Notes: generated from the letters alone by a model not told the origin. A DNA stretch of 64,000 nucleotides from Enterobacter chuandaensis (GCF_003594915.1 NZ_QZCS01000005.1:273014-337013), one strand, 5' to 3'. Positions 41,395 to 52,455 are shown, counted from the first letter of the stretch. Numbers and translations are program-made.

Positions 41395-44175
41395 TTACGT
41401 TCTTTTGGAGCGCATCGCCGCCTGATGTCCGGCAAGGGTACCAAAAATAATGATATCTGCCACCGCGTTACCGCCGATACGGTTGCCGCCGTGGATCCCG
41501 CCGACCACTTCACCCGCCGCGAATGCCCCCGGCAGCACGTTGTGGTTGCTGTCCAGCACGCAGGTTTCGGTGTTGATGGTCACGCCGCCCATGGTGTGGT
41601 GCACGCCCGGCGCAATCTGAATGGCGTAGAACGGCCCTTCGTTGATGGGCGCACGCAGCGCGGTGGTGCGACCAAAATCATCGTCGTGCTGTTTTTCAAC
41701 AAAGCCGTTGTAGCGCTCCAGCGTTGCCAGGAACTGGTGATAATCCATACCCAGCGCTTCCGCCAGGGCTTTCGGCGAGCTGGCGCTGGTCACGAAGCCT
41801 TTTGCGATGTACTCATCTGCGGCTTTGTTTTTAGCACGAACATGCTCGTCAAAGACGATGTACGCGTATTTTTCCGGTAGCGCGATGATTGACGCCGAGA
41901 CTTTATCGCGGGTCGACATTTCGTTGTAGAAGCGGTTGCCCTGCTGATTGACCAGAATCGCCCCGCCTCCGCGGATGGATTCGGAAATCAGGTACGAGGT
42001 TTTCTGCTCGACGGTTGGGTGGATCTGAATTTCGCCCATATCCACGGTGCCCGCCCCGATGCGCTCCAGCAGCGCGATACCGCCGCCGGTCGCCCCTTTG
42101 TGGTTAGTCGTGACGAATCCTGCCAGATCCGGGCGGTATTTCACCACCATCTGGCTGTTGGCGCTGAAGCCGCCGGTTGCCACGATCACGCTTTTGGCTG
42201 CCACAGTAACGGTTTCGTTCTCTTCGGTAGTCAGACGCACGCCGGTCACTTCACCGTTTTCGAAGATAATGTCGCTGACGGAGGTATCCAGCATCACCTC
42301 GATGTTGCGCTTGTTGACGTTACGCACCAGGCCGCTGATCAGATACCCCCCCACCGCAGAACCGTCTTTCGGACGGTGCGTACGGTCAATGCTCATCCCG
42401 CCGGTGGTGGTGATGTCGTTCAGCATAATGCCGCGCGTTGCCAGCCACTCAATTGCTTCCGGCGCATTCTCGACAAAGCGACGCAGCAGTTCCGGGTTGT
42501 TCTTGTTGCCGCCGCCTTTCAGGCTTTCCTGATAGAACAGCTCTTTGCTGTCCTGAATGCCCTTCACGCGCTGGAAGCGGGTTTCTGCGGCGTTCATACC
42601 GGCAGAGGCTTTAATCGTATTCCCGCCAATGGTTGGCATTTTCTCGACGATCAGCACGCTCGCACCTTCGTCGTGGGCCTGAATCGCCGCCGCCAGACCG
42701 GCGCCGCCGCTGCCGACCACCACTACGTCCACGCTTTTGGTCTCGTTCGGATCAGCGCCCTCTTCCGCCGCCAGCGCCTTGCTGGATTTCAGCATCGCTT
42801 TCGAGACGGCTTTCTTCACCGCTTCACTCTGGCTGGTTGCGCCGGTGATGGCATCCACGTGCGGGGTATTGGCATCCAGAATACGGGAGCGGATCTCTTC
42901 GAAGCTGGTGACAAACTCGACGTTTTCGCTCGGGCCGGAGGCCAGCTCAATGTCGGCAATGCGGTCGGTTTCGAGGCTGACGTTAATCACCAGTTCGTTC
43001 ACGTCGTCCTGCACTTTCTCAATGAAGGTGCCGGGTTTGAATTTGGATTCGCCCATGCTCATGTCGCGGATCATCGCTTCCACCAGCGAGAAGCGCCACA
43101 GCGGCTCAGGGATGCTCAGTTCTTCGCGTTTGGTGCTGTCCATAAACAGCTCCAGGTTTTCACCGGCCTCAATGCGGTCTGTCCAGTCCGGGTAGGCAAT
43201 AGTGGCGCGGCCAACGGCAATCAGGTCGTAACCGTGTTCCAGCGCTTCATTCACGTCTGAAGCATTTACCACGCCGCCCACGCCCATCACCGGAACCTGT
43301 GCCAGCGTTTCAGAACGCATCGCGCAGTATTTTTCGATAAGCGGCGTCGGATCCTGGGTGTCGACAATGGACGGACGCAGGGTGGCGCCCACGGAGAAGT
43401 GCAGATAGTCCACGCCGCGCGCCGCCAGTTTCTCCAGCAGGTACATGGTGTCGTCAAAACGAATGCCGGGGACTTCCATCTCTTCAGGTGAGAATCGATA
43501 GCCAATGATGAAGGCATCATCGGCGTACTGGCGCACCATTTTGTGGGTAATGTCCAGCACCGCCAGCGGGAACTTCGCGCGGTTATCGCGGCTGCCGCCC
43601 CACTCATCGTCGCGCTGGTTTGAATTTGGGGAGTAGAACTGCTGAATAAGATAGGTGTTTGCCCCGTGGATTTCTACGCCGTCGAAACCGGCCTGAATCG
43701 CGCGGCGCACGGCTTCGCCAAACTTGCCGATCATGCCTTCCACTTCTTCCGTGGTCAGGGCGACCGGCGTCGCGGCACCGTCACGCGGCGCGGCAATGGC
43801 GCTTGGGCCAACAGGCGTGCGGCCACCGATCAGTTTCGGGTCAACCATGCGGCCGCCGTGGTAGATCTGCAGCAGGGCTTTAGAGCCTTTAGATTTAATG
43901 GCCTCAGCGATTTTCGCCAGCCCGGCAATTTTCTCGTCGTTATCAATCCCGATTGCGCCCGGGAAGGCGAGACCGAGATCGTCGACAAAGCAGCACTCCA
44001 CGATGATGGTACCAATGCTGCCGGAACGGGCCCGATAGTACTCCACCAGCTCGCTGGTAACGGTGCCGTCATAGTAGCCGGTACAGGTGGTCATCGGGGC
44101 CATTAACAAACGGTTTTTCAGTTCGGTGCCATTCGGTAATGTGAAGGGGCTAAGAATGCGTTCGTTAGTGCTCAT
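41395..44175 (-). CDS. Soluble three-domain NADH:fumarate (enoate) reductase flavoprotein
   Basis: This 926-residue cytoplasmic protein has three parts. Residues 1-355 are an old-yellow-enzyme-like FMN barrel (NRLLMAPMTT, EIHGANTYLIQQFYSPNSNQRDDEWGGS split around 168-195). Residues 380-460 are an FMN-binding domain with the flavinylation motif D441-AITGA-T447. Residues 480-926 are an FAD-binding succinate dehydrogenase/fumarate reductase-type domain (GSGGAG at 488-493, GGxxANS, HxTMGG). The same layout is known for a Klebsiella pneumoniae cytoplasmic NADH:fumarate reductase whose FMN is attached by an adjacent ApbE. Here apbE lies directly downstream. Related proteins reduce acrylate or cinnamates, so the true acceptor needs assay. 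Confidence 0.85.
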   Translation of the reverse strand: MSTNERILSPFTLPNGTELKNRLLMAPMTTCTGYYDGTVTSELVEYYRARSGSIGTIIVECCFVDDLGLAFPGAIGIDNDEKIAGLAKIAEAIKSKGSKALLQIYHGGRMVDPKLIGGRTPVGPSAIAAPRDGAATPVALTTEEVEGMIGKFGEAVRRAIQAGFDGVEIHGANTYLIQQFYSPNSNQRDDEWGGSRDNRAKFPLAVLDITHKMVRQYADDAFIIGYRFSPEEMEVPGIRFDDTMYLLEKLAARGVDYLHFSVGATLRPSIVDTQDPTPLIEKYCAMRSETLAQVPVMGVGGVVNASDVNEALEHGYDLIAVGRATIAYPDWTDRIEAGENLELFMDSTKREELSIPEPLWRFSLVEAMIRDMSMGESKFKPGTFIEKVQDDVNELVINVSLETDRIADIELASGPSENVEFVTSFEEIRSRILDANTPHVDAITGATSQSEAVKKAVSKAMLKSSKALAAEEGADPNETKSVDVVVVGSGGAGLAAAIQAHDEGASVLIVEKMPTIGGNTIKASAGMNAAETRFQRVKGIQDSKELFYQESLKGGGNKNNPELLRRFVENAPEAIEWLATRGIMLNDITTTGGMSIDRTHRPKDGSAVGGYLISGLVRNVNKRNIEVMLDTSVSDIIFENGEVTGVRLTTEENETVTVAAKSVIVATGGFSANSQMVVKYRPDLAGFVTTNHKGATGGGIALLERIGAGTVDMGEIQIHPTVEQKTSYLISESIRGGGAILVNQQGNRFYNEMSTRDKVSASIIALPEKYAYIVFDEHVRAKNKAADEYIAKGFVTSASSPKALAEALGMDYHQFLATLERYNGFVEKQHDDDFGRTTALRAPINEGPFYAIQIAPGVHHTMGGVTINTETCVLDSNHNVLPGAFAAGEVVGGIHGGNRIGGNAVADIIIFGTLAGHQAAMRSKRT

Positions 44176-44578
44176 AATAGAAACTCCAAACTTTTAAAAA
44201 TTGAGAATTCGTTATCGGATTGATTTTTTATTTCGTCGTTTTTTGCCGATGTCATGATATTAATATAATGATTTTTTTAGTTTCTAAAGCTATTACGTTA
44301 GTTAAAAAACTATTTAATCCCTGCGATAACACGAATAATACATTGGTGTTAGCGATTGTCATTCAGGCATTCACAATATTTTAAAATTCGTTAAATAAAG
44401 AATGGTAAAACCATTTCACCAAAAATCAAAAACATCGAAATAAATCAACCAGATAACTTGAACTTAAAATTTAGACTGTTACAAAAATGATAAAATAAAC
44501 CCGAAAAAAAGATAATAACCACATACGCCAGAGTGGTTATTAATAAAAGCATAAAAATAACACTGCAATTCTGTTTTT

Positions 44579-44592
44579 TTGATCTCGATCAA
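44579..44592. promoter_or_regulatory. FNR site upstream of the dicarboxylate carrier
   Basis: TTGATCTCGATCAA is a perfect FNR palindrome (TTGAT-N4-ATCAA). It is in the 44176-44785 gap, an AT-rich 610-base region with no gene that separates the divergent flavoprotein and carrier. An FNR site here predicts anaerobic induction. Confidence 0.75.
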
Positions 44593-44616
44593 TAGTTATG
44601 GCATTCAAAAGCGCAA

Positions 44617-44622
44617 TATAAA
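44617..44622 (+). promoter_or_regulatory. -10 element of the carrier promoter
   Basis: TATAAA lies so that transcription would begin near 44628, placing the centre of the FNR site at about -42, the class II activation position. The leader before the ATG at 44786 would be about 155 bases. Confidence 0.5.
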
Positions 44623-44785
44623 AACATCATCATTTTTTAATTTAACGCAGACAAAAAAGCGTTAAATCGCTATTACTGAAAATACAAAAACGCACCTTTA
44701 ATAACTAAAAAAAGAAAAGAAACTTAAGAAAGCAATTTTGACTTTTCAGTGCGACCGAATTTTTGACAACTTAAGACGTGAAACT

Positions 44786-46294
44786 ATGAATACAAAAACT
44801 GCTGTAACGCCCCCGGTGGCGAACCAGGCATCAAATGGAAAAGCAAAACGACTGCTGATGATGGCATTGCCCGTCATCGTCGCCGTACTGCTGCTGTTTG
44901 TTCCCGTTCCTGAAGGCTTGCCGCCTTACGCATGGCATTACTTCGCCATCTTTGTCGGCGTGATCGTCGGGTTGATCTTCGAACCGCTGCCGGGCGCGGT
45001 GATTGGCCTGACAGGCGTCGTCGCCATTGCCCTGTGCAGCCAGTGGGTGTTGTTCAGCCCCGATCAGCTGGCTGACCCGAAATTCAAGCTGGCGGGCGCC
45101 TCCTTTAAGTGGGCGGTGAGCGGGTTTGGTAACTCCACCGTCTGGCTGATTTTCGGCGCCTTTATGTTCGCCGCAGGCTACGATAAAACCCGCTTCGGCC
45201 GCCGCCTGGCGCTGATTCTGGTGAAATATCTGGGTCGTCGCAGCCTGACGCTCGGCTACGCCATTACGTTTGCGGACCTGCTGCTGGCGCCGTTCACCCC
45301 GTCCAACACTGCGCGAAGCGGCGGGACCATCTACCCGATCATCGCTAACCTGCCGCCGCTGTACGGCTCAAAACCCAACGACCCAAGCGCGCGCAAAATC
45401 GGTTCGTATCTGATGTGGGTGGCAATCACCGCGGCCTGTATCACCAGTTCAATGTTCCTCTCCGCCCTTGCACCGAACCTGCTGGCACTGGCGCTGGTGA
45501 AAAGCACGGTCGGGATTGATATCTCCTGGGGCACCTGGTTCCTCGCCTTCCTGCCGTTGGGTATCCTGCTGATCCTGACCATGCCGCTGCTGGCCTACTG
45601 GTTCTACCCGCCAGAAGTGAAAGTGAACAATGAAGTGCCGCTGTGGGCGACCCGTGAGCTGGAAAAACTGGGCAAGCTGTCCCGCAATGAAATCCTGCTG
45701 CTGGTGTTCGTGTGCTGTGCGCTGCTGATGTGGATCTTCGCTGCCGCGTGGATCGAGCCTGCGATGGCAGCCCTGCTTATCGTCGGCCTGATGCTGTGGA
45801 CCGGCGTGCTGGAGTGGAACGATATCACCGGTAACAAAGCCGCATGGAACACCTTCGTCTGGTTCGCCACCCTGGTGGCGCTGGCGGATGGCCTCTCTTC
45901 CACCGGCTTTATCAGCTGGCTGGGTAAAGAAGGCGGTCTGTTAATGAGCGGTATCTCGCCGGGCGTGGCGACAATCGTCCTGCTGCTGGCGTTCTACCTG
46001 CTGCACTATCTGTTTGCCAGCACCACCGCGCACACTACCGCGCTGCTGCCCGCGATGCTGACCATCGCCTCCACCATTCCGGGCATGAATATGGAAGTGT
46101 TCGTTCTGCTGATGGTGACCTCGCTGGGCGTGATGGGGATCATCACCCCGTACGGTACTGGCCCAAGCCCGATTTACTACGGTAGCGGCTACCTGCCAAC
46201 CAAAGACTACTGGCGCCTCGGCACCATCTTCGGCGCCATCTTCCTGGCGGCCCTGCTGCTGATTGGCTATCCGTGGATGTCCATGATGTTCTGA
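44786..46294 (+). CDS. DASS-family dicarboxylate carrier (CitT/TtdT type)
   Basis: From ATG 44786 (MNTKTAVTPP) the protein has 502 residues with about 12 hydrophobic segments. It matches divalent anion:Na+ symporter/antiporters of the CitT, TtdT, YbhI group: signature regions LLAPFTPSNTARSGG (SNT motif of the first hairpin) and, in the second half, FASTTAHTTALLPA and TPYGTGPSPIYYGSGYL. In E. coli relatives exchange citrate or tartrate for succinate. With fumarase and fumarate reductase beside it, fumarate/malate/tartrate import against succinate export is the likely job. Confidence 0.87.
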   Translation: MNTKTAVTPPVANQASNGKAKRLLMMALPVIVAVLLLFVPVPEGLPPYAWHYFAIFVGVIVGLIFEPLPGAVIGLTGVVAIALCSQWVLFSPDQLADPKFKLAGASFKWAVSGFGNSTVWLIFGAFMFAAGYDKTRFGRRLALILVKYLGRRSLTLGYAITFADLLLAPFTPSNTARSGGTIYPIIANLPPLYGSKPNDPSARKIGSYLMWVAITAACITSSMFLSALAPNLLALALVKSTVGIDISWGTWFLAFLPLGILLILTMPLLAYWFYPPEVKVNNEVPLWATRELEKLGKLSRNEILLLVFVCCALLMWIFAAAWIEPAMAALLIVGLMLWTGVLEWNDITGNKAAWNTFVWFATLVALADGLSSTGFISWLGKEGGLLMSGISPGVATIVLLLAFYLLHYLFASTTAHTTALLPAMLTIASTIPGMNMEVFVLLMVTSLGVMGIITPYGTGPSPIYYGSGYLPTKDYWRLGTIFGAIFLAALLLIGYPWMSMMF

Positions 46295-46300
46295 TTCCTG

Positions 46301-46334
46301 ACCGCCGGACTTCTCCTCCGGCGGTTTTATTTTT
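46301..46334 (+). terminator. Intrinsic terminator/attenuator between carrier and fumarase genes
   Basis: ACCGCCGGA (46301-46309) and TCCGGCGGT (46317-46325) form a 9-bp stem with a 7-base loop, followed by TTTATTTTT. It lies between two genes that otherwise look like an operon, 6 bases after the carrier stop. Confidence 0.8.
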
Positions 46335-46346
46335 ATGGAGCAAGCT

Positions 46347-47996
<1,650 letters not shown>

Positions 47997-48061
47997 GATT
48001 TTCCATAACGCCAGCAGCAGCGACAGCGAATCGTTGATTAACTCGCGCTGACGCTGCCCTG

Positions 48062-48090
48062 TATGGAGAATAGTTTTTCTATTCTCCATA
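48062..48090. terminator. Hairpin after the fumarase gene
   Basis: A perfect 12-bp inverted repeat TATGGAGAATAG / CTATTCTCCATA with a T5 loop lies 66 bases after the fumarase stop and 109 bases before the autotransporter stop. It lacks a 3' T run but is the only terminator-like structure between these convergent genes. Confidence 0.5.
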
Positions 48091-48198
48091 CACGCCATAC
48101 AAACGCTTTTTCTTCATTTTAGCCAGCCCGCTACATTTATGGTGGCTGACGCGTTTTGGCGTGATGCGATATCTGTCAGCTAAAGCACCTTTCACGCA

Positions 48199-50361
48199 TC
48201 AGAAATCGACGCGCAGACCCACATTCCCCACTAACGGCGACTCCGCATGCTCGCTCTTTGCGTAGCCCGCCTCCATCCAGACCCGTGTTGACGGGGTCAG
48301 CATCACGCTGACGCCACCGGAAAGCTTACCGCCGGTTCCGGTGAAATCGTTGGTAAAATCAACCGTCTCGTTGATTCGCGTACCGCCGTTTTTCACCAGC
48401 GCCTGGCTCAGGGCTGCCGTTGCGTAAGGCGCGACTTTCACATCCCCCGCGTCCAGACGGGTACTAAACCGCATACCAGCTTCCGCCTGAAGGGAACGTC
48501 CGTCCCCCGTTTCAGCGGTCATGCCATTGTTCAGACTGACGCTCTCGGACGGCGTTAACCAGCCGTTCAGGCCCGCAAACGGTGTCAGCCGCGTGGTATC
48601 ATTTACGGCAATATGACGACCGGCTTCCACGCCCAGACCGTAGCCCCAGCTGTTCCAGTCTGCCCGAGCGGTTCCACCGTCACTCATCCTGGCGCTCAGT
48701 TTATTGCTAAAACGGGTAATTTGCGCCGAACCGCGGGTATACCAGCCGTTATCTGACGTCAGGGAGGCGTACAGACCGCCGCCGTAGCCGGTCACCCGGC
48801 TTTGGCCGCCGCGCGCATGTTTCACCTGACCGGTTGACTGGCTCAGATACCCCCCGGTGCTCAGACTGCCTGCGTCGAGCTCAGTGACCTTATCGCCGCC
48901 CAGCATCAGGCCATTCTGTTCAAGCCGATAGGCGGAGTCCCACGCGCCGTCCACATCGCTGCGGCTGTGCAGCGCCGTGCCCCACATACCGGATTGCGGC
49001 GCCAGAGTTGTGTCGTCAAGGCGCGAACGCAGGACGTTCAGTTCTTCCTCATGCATAAACTGCGGCGCGGAGGCCATAGCGAGCATCGCGTCGGTGGAGG
49101 CAGAGGTTGAGCCCGCCTGAACCAGCTCCCAGTTATTGCCGTTACGCACCAGCTGCTGCTGCCAGGCTCCTACGTCAAGGCGACCACCATTCAGGGCAAA
49201 TTCAGCATCACCGCCGCCGGTGCGCACCAGCGCGAGCGCCTCGCGGTTCGCCGCTTCACGCCCCGTCGCCGCCAGGTGCAGGGTGTACTTCCCGTTCGCG
49301 GTGCCGGAAATATCCAGCAGATCGCTTTTACCGTTCAGCAGGTCGGCGTTCATCATGACGTTACCGTTGCCGGACAACGTGCCGAGCGTCAGCGTGCGGT
49401 ACTCCTCGCCCTCAGCCGGTGCGAATTTTACTGTTCCTCCCGCCATGGTGAGTGCTTTGATATCGGAGCTGGCGGTCATTTCAAAGAGCGAGGTATCGTC
49501 CAGCACCAAGCGATTAACGTTGACCATTTTGCCCGAAAGCGTACTGCCCTCAGTAAGGCTCACGTCCACATTTCCGGTTCCCTGCGCCAGGATATCACCC
49601 GCTGCGTAGCTGCCCTCCAGCAAAAGGGCAACCGCTCCAGACCCTCTGTTCTCTAACAGCACACCTGTAGCCGAACCTGCGCGGCTCCCCGCACTCAGGT
49701 TGATGTCTTTCTTAAAACCGCCTGTGATATCGAATGTGGCGCCTTCTGTGGACCATATGCTGCTATTGATAAGAGCCAGGGAGGAATTTTGTATTCCAGA
49801 AAACTTCACTCCCTCCGCTTTACCCACTATTACACTGCCATTAAAAGTCGCTTTCCCACCACCAATGAAATGTCCATTTCCCCTATAACCACCGGTATTG
49901 TCAAAATGGCCATTGGTGACAATAAGCTCACCTTCGGCAGTAGAAAACTCATAAGCATGTACATTTATTGCCCTGATCATTCCGGCGCTTTGTGTTGCTA
50001 TAAGACCATTGACTACGCTATTTTTAATATCAACCTCACCCCCTGAGGTATACAAAGCGCCGTTAACAATACTATTATTAATGATTCCAGACGTGTTTTC
50101 ATTAAAAAAAACTTGCCCATTAGCGATGGAATTATCATCCATCTTCAGTGAACCATCCCATACATTAATATACTTCGTCGTTGCACCAACGACCGTCAGC
50201 TCAGCACCTTTCAGGACGGCATAGGCTTCATCGGCAGGAGAGCGACCATCAATTATTGTGTCTTTAGTAATGTCAGTAATTGCGTAGACGCTACTGCTTG
50301 AACCAAGCGTGGCGATGAGAATGGCGTTTCTTAAAAAAGAATATTTGAATAACGATTTCAT
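48199..50361 (-). CDS. Autotransporter (type Va) with beta-helical passenger
   Basis: This 720-residue protein has a signal peptide of about 27 residues (ending SSSSVYA/ITD). The passenger, about 28-420, is made of short repeated turns (NGQVFF, NGALYT, NGLIAT, NSIW) as in pertactin-like beta helices. A pertactin-type region (NGGRLDVGAWQQQLVRNGNNWELV) follows, then a C-terminal autotransporter barrel at about 450-720 ending LRVDF. The passenger may stay on the surface or be released; no protease motif is seen. The 5' third of the gene is clearly more AT-rich than the barrel part. Confidence 0.88.
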   Translation of the reverse strand: MKSLFKYSFLRNAILIATLGSSSSVYAITDITKDTIIDGRSPADEAYAVLKGAELTVVGATTKYINVWDGSLKMDDNSIANGQVFFNENTSGIINNSIVNGALYTSGGEVDIKNSVVNGLIATQSAGMIRAINVHAYEFSTAEGELIVTNGHFDNTGGYRGNGHFIGGGKATFNGSVIVGKAEGVKFSGIQNSSLALINSSIWSTEGATFDITGGFKKDINLSAGSRAGSATGVLLENRGSGAVALLLEGSYAAGDILAQGTGNVDVSLTEGSTLSGKMVNVNRLVLDDTSLFEMTASSDIKALTMAGGTVKFAPAEGEEYRTLTLGTLSGNGNVMMNADLLNGKSDLLDISGTANGKYTLHLAATGREAANREALALVRTGGGDAEFALNGGRLDVGAWQQQLVRNGNNWELVQAGSTSASTDAMLAMASAPQFMHEEELNVLRSRLDDTTLAPQSGMWGTALHSRSDVDGAWDSAYRLEQNGLMLGGDKVTELDAGSLSTGGYLSQSTGQVKHARGGQSRVTGYGGGLYASLTSDNGWYTRGSAQITRFSNKLSARMSDGGTARADWNSWGYGLGVEAGRHIAVNDTTRLTPFAGLNGWLTPSESVSLNNGMTAETGDGRSLQAEAGMRFSTRLDAGDVKVAPYATAALSQALVKNGGTRINETVDFTNDFTGTGGKLSGGVSVMLTPSTRVWMEAGYAKSEHAESPLVGNVGLRVDF

Positions 50362-50469
50362 TTAATGCCTTATAATAAGTTGAATAATGAGATTTTTTCT
50401 TCTCAAAACTTATATCGGTAGAAAGGCAATTCACATAAATTTAAGGTCGCCCCCGGCGACCTTTTATAT

Positions 50470-51675
50470 TCAGAAATAAAACGTAAACTGCGCGACACCG
50501 CCTATAGTCCGGGTTCGCCCGGCCATGGCCGTTAGATCAAACTGCATTGACTCCCCGGCGGAGAGCCCTACCCCACCCGTTACAATACGGTGGTCGTTAC
50601 CTCGCATATCCACGCGATACCCCGCCCGTAGCTGCATCCAGTCGGTGGCTCGAATTTCACCACCAAACGCCGCATACTGGTTTTTATCCGCGTACTGGAA
50701 ATCACTCACCGGGGTCAGATCGATATCGGTGCTCAGGGTCACGCGTTCAGTCTTCCACGCTGCCCCTGCCGTAACCTGAGGACGAATGACAAACGCTGGC
50801 TGGTAGCCGTTTATTTCCCGCGTTTTTACTTTATTTTCGAACAGGTTTTGTGCGGAGAGCGCCACCATCCACTCTGGCGTTAACGCGGCAAAAAAACCGG
50901 CATCAATATTGGCGCTCATGGTCTGGTGCTGCCAGTTTCCGTCACGTAGATCGGAAGTGTCATAATTATTGATAGCGACGTTATAATTCCAGGTTTCAAT
51001 GCGCTGGATCTTCGGCGTGATCCCCACCCCGATCTGGGTGTCGCCAATCGAAAATGGATGAGCGACGGAAACACCGTATTCCGTCACCAGTGCCGCCATG
51101 CCTTCCGCGCGGGACGTCAGTTTATCAAGATCGTCTTTGCCCGGAATGATGGTGCCATTCGCTACACCTTCCAGATATTCCAGATCAGACTGGCTGACCA
51201 ACGCGCGCGCATGGCTTTTTGCCCAGCTGTTGACGGAAAGCGCAATCGGAAGGGAATCATCCGGCACCGCCAGCACCATACCCAAACCCAGGTTCGCGTT
51301 TGCCTTTTCGCCCGCAAGCCCGGAAACGAGGTCCGCCAGCTTGCCCGCCGCCTCCGCCTCGTTACCGCTGCCAAGAGCGTTTTCCAGATTATCCCAGGCC
51401 GTGGTGACATCATCGAACCCGTCAATCAGGTTTGCAGAATCACTGGCCTGTGCGCCAATCGACGGCGCAATCAGGCTTGCACGGTCTTCAGCACGAGAGG
51501 TGGCGAGCAGGGCCGGGTTGGTTAAAGGGGCCGCACCAAAGTGCGCTGACGCCACGCCAACCCCCCCCATCGCGGTGCTACGGGCATCGAACCCATTTGT
51601 CGATGCGAAGGCATAAGGCGTCAACGTAATAGCCCCTGCAGTAAAGAGGTACTGTGTGAGTAATTTATATTTCAT
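50470..51675 (-). CDS. TraF-like outer-membrane protein (TraF_2 family)
   Basis: This 401-residue protein has a signal peptide of about 24 residues (ending PYAFA/STNG). The mature start NGFDARSTAMGGVGVASAHFGAAPLTNPALLA is typical of the PF13729-type 'conjugal transfer TraF-like' proteins and resembles FadL-type barrels. It ends in AQFTFYF, an outer-membrane barrel C-terminus. Despite the family label there are no conjugation genes nearby. It lies 108 bases upstream of the autotransporter on the same strand. Function unknown. Confidence 0.78.
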   Translation of the reverse strand: MKYKLLTQYLFTAGAITLTPYAFASTNGFDARSTAMGGVGVASAHFGAAPLTNPALLATSRAEDRASLIAPSIGAQASDSANLIDGFDDVTTAWDNLENALGSGNEAEAAGKLADLVSGLAGEKANANLGLGMVLAVPDDSLPIALSVNSWAKSHARALVSQSDLEYLEGVANGTIIPGKDDLDKLTSRAEGMAALVTEYGVSVAHPFSIGDTQIGVGITPKIQRIETWNYNVAINNYDTSDLRDGNWQHQTMSANIDAGFFAALTPEWMVALSAQNLFENKVKTREINGYQPAFVIRPQVTAGAAWKTERVTLSTDIDLTPVSDFQYADKNQYAAFGGEIRATDWMQLRAGYRVDMRGNDHRIVTGGVGLSAGESMQFDLTAMAGRTRTIGGVAQFTFYF

Positions 51676-51886
51676 AATTTTCGGATAGAATATTGTTGCC
51701 AGTGAGAAAGGCTGGAGTAATAACCTGTTTGCTATGGTAGCAATAAGTTCATTATTTCAATTTTGAAATAATGCATCACTAATGCGAGCTCATTGCCGGA
51801 ATGAAATATTGCCTTCGCACGCTGTCCTGCCAGAATAGGTTTTGCGTTGCATGGAATATTTATCCCCCCTGTTATGGAGAAGAGTC

Positions 51887-52429
51887 ATGCGTTATCTCGC
51901 TATTGTGTTCACCTCATTTTTCATGTGCGGCTCTTCACTGGCTGCCTCTGTCACCGCCACCAGCATTCCCGATCTTGCCGATGCCATCAACCAGCGCTTT
52001 GAGGTGATGAAAGATGTGGCGGGATACAAACTGGCGAACGGCCTGCCGGTGGAAGATCTGCCCCGGGAAGAAAAAGTGCTCAGGCAAACCCAGCATTTTG
52101 CCGACGCGGCAAAATTAGATCCGCTCAGCGTTGAAGGTTTCATTCATGCCCAAATGATGGTCAGCAAGGCTATTCAGTATCGTTACCTGGATCGCTGGCG
52201 CATCAAACCTGAGAATAACTGGCAGCCAAAATCCTTGCAGACGGTAAGAGAGCAAATCCTTAAACTTGATAACCGCATTCTCGACCTTATTAGTCAGCAA
52301 TTGCTGGTGGGTGGCGGCTTTAGCCATCCGCAGACCGAAGCGCTGCGCCAGGAGCTTGACGGCAAGCAGATTTCCGAATGGGAAAAAACAGTGTTAATTG
52401 ATTATCTTGTGCGAATTAAGCGCCAGTAA
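51887..52429 (+). CDS. Secreted chorismate mutase (AroQ-gamma class)
   Basis: From ATG 51887, with GGAGAAGAG upstream, the protein has 180 residues: a signal peptide of 19 residues (CGSSLAA) and an all-helical AroQ domain. Catalytic pattern residues are present: Arg in NQRFEVM, Lys in AGYKLANG, Arg-Glu in LPREEKVL, and Gln/Arg in AKAIQYRYLDRW-like helices. It converts chorismate to prephenate in the periplasm; the purpose there is not known in enterics. A perfect terminator overlaps its end. Confidence 0.87.
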   Translation: MRYLAIVFTSFFMCGSSLAASVTATSIPDLADAINQRFEVMKDVAGYKLANGLPVEDLPREEKVLRQTQHFADAAKLDPLSVEGFIHAQMMVSKAIQYRYLDRWRIKPENNWQPKSLQTVREQILKLDNRILDLISQQLLVGGGFSHPQTEALRQELDGKQISEWEKTVLIDYLVRIKRQ

Positions 52430-52455
52430 TAAGGCTACCCTGTAGCCTTATTACT
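52425..52455. terminator. Terminator between aroQ-gamma and the DUF1090 gene
   Basis: AGTAATAAGGCTAC (52425-52438) and GTAGCCTTATTACT (52442-52455) are perfect 14-bp arms with a 3-base loop; the left arm includes the chorismate mutase stop. It separates two convergent genes. Confidence 0.75.

Noticed and set aside
42019..43260. 413-codon plus-strand frame opposite the flavoprotein gene
   Set aside because: It is the complementary frame of a clear three-domain enzyme, with no start signal or recognisable domain.
50470..51675. Evidence for a conjugative element from the TraF-like name
   Set aside because: No other transfer, relaxase or partition genes are present, and the protein looks like a chromosomal outer-membrane barrel.
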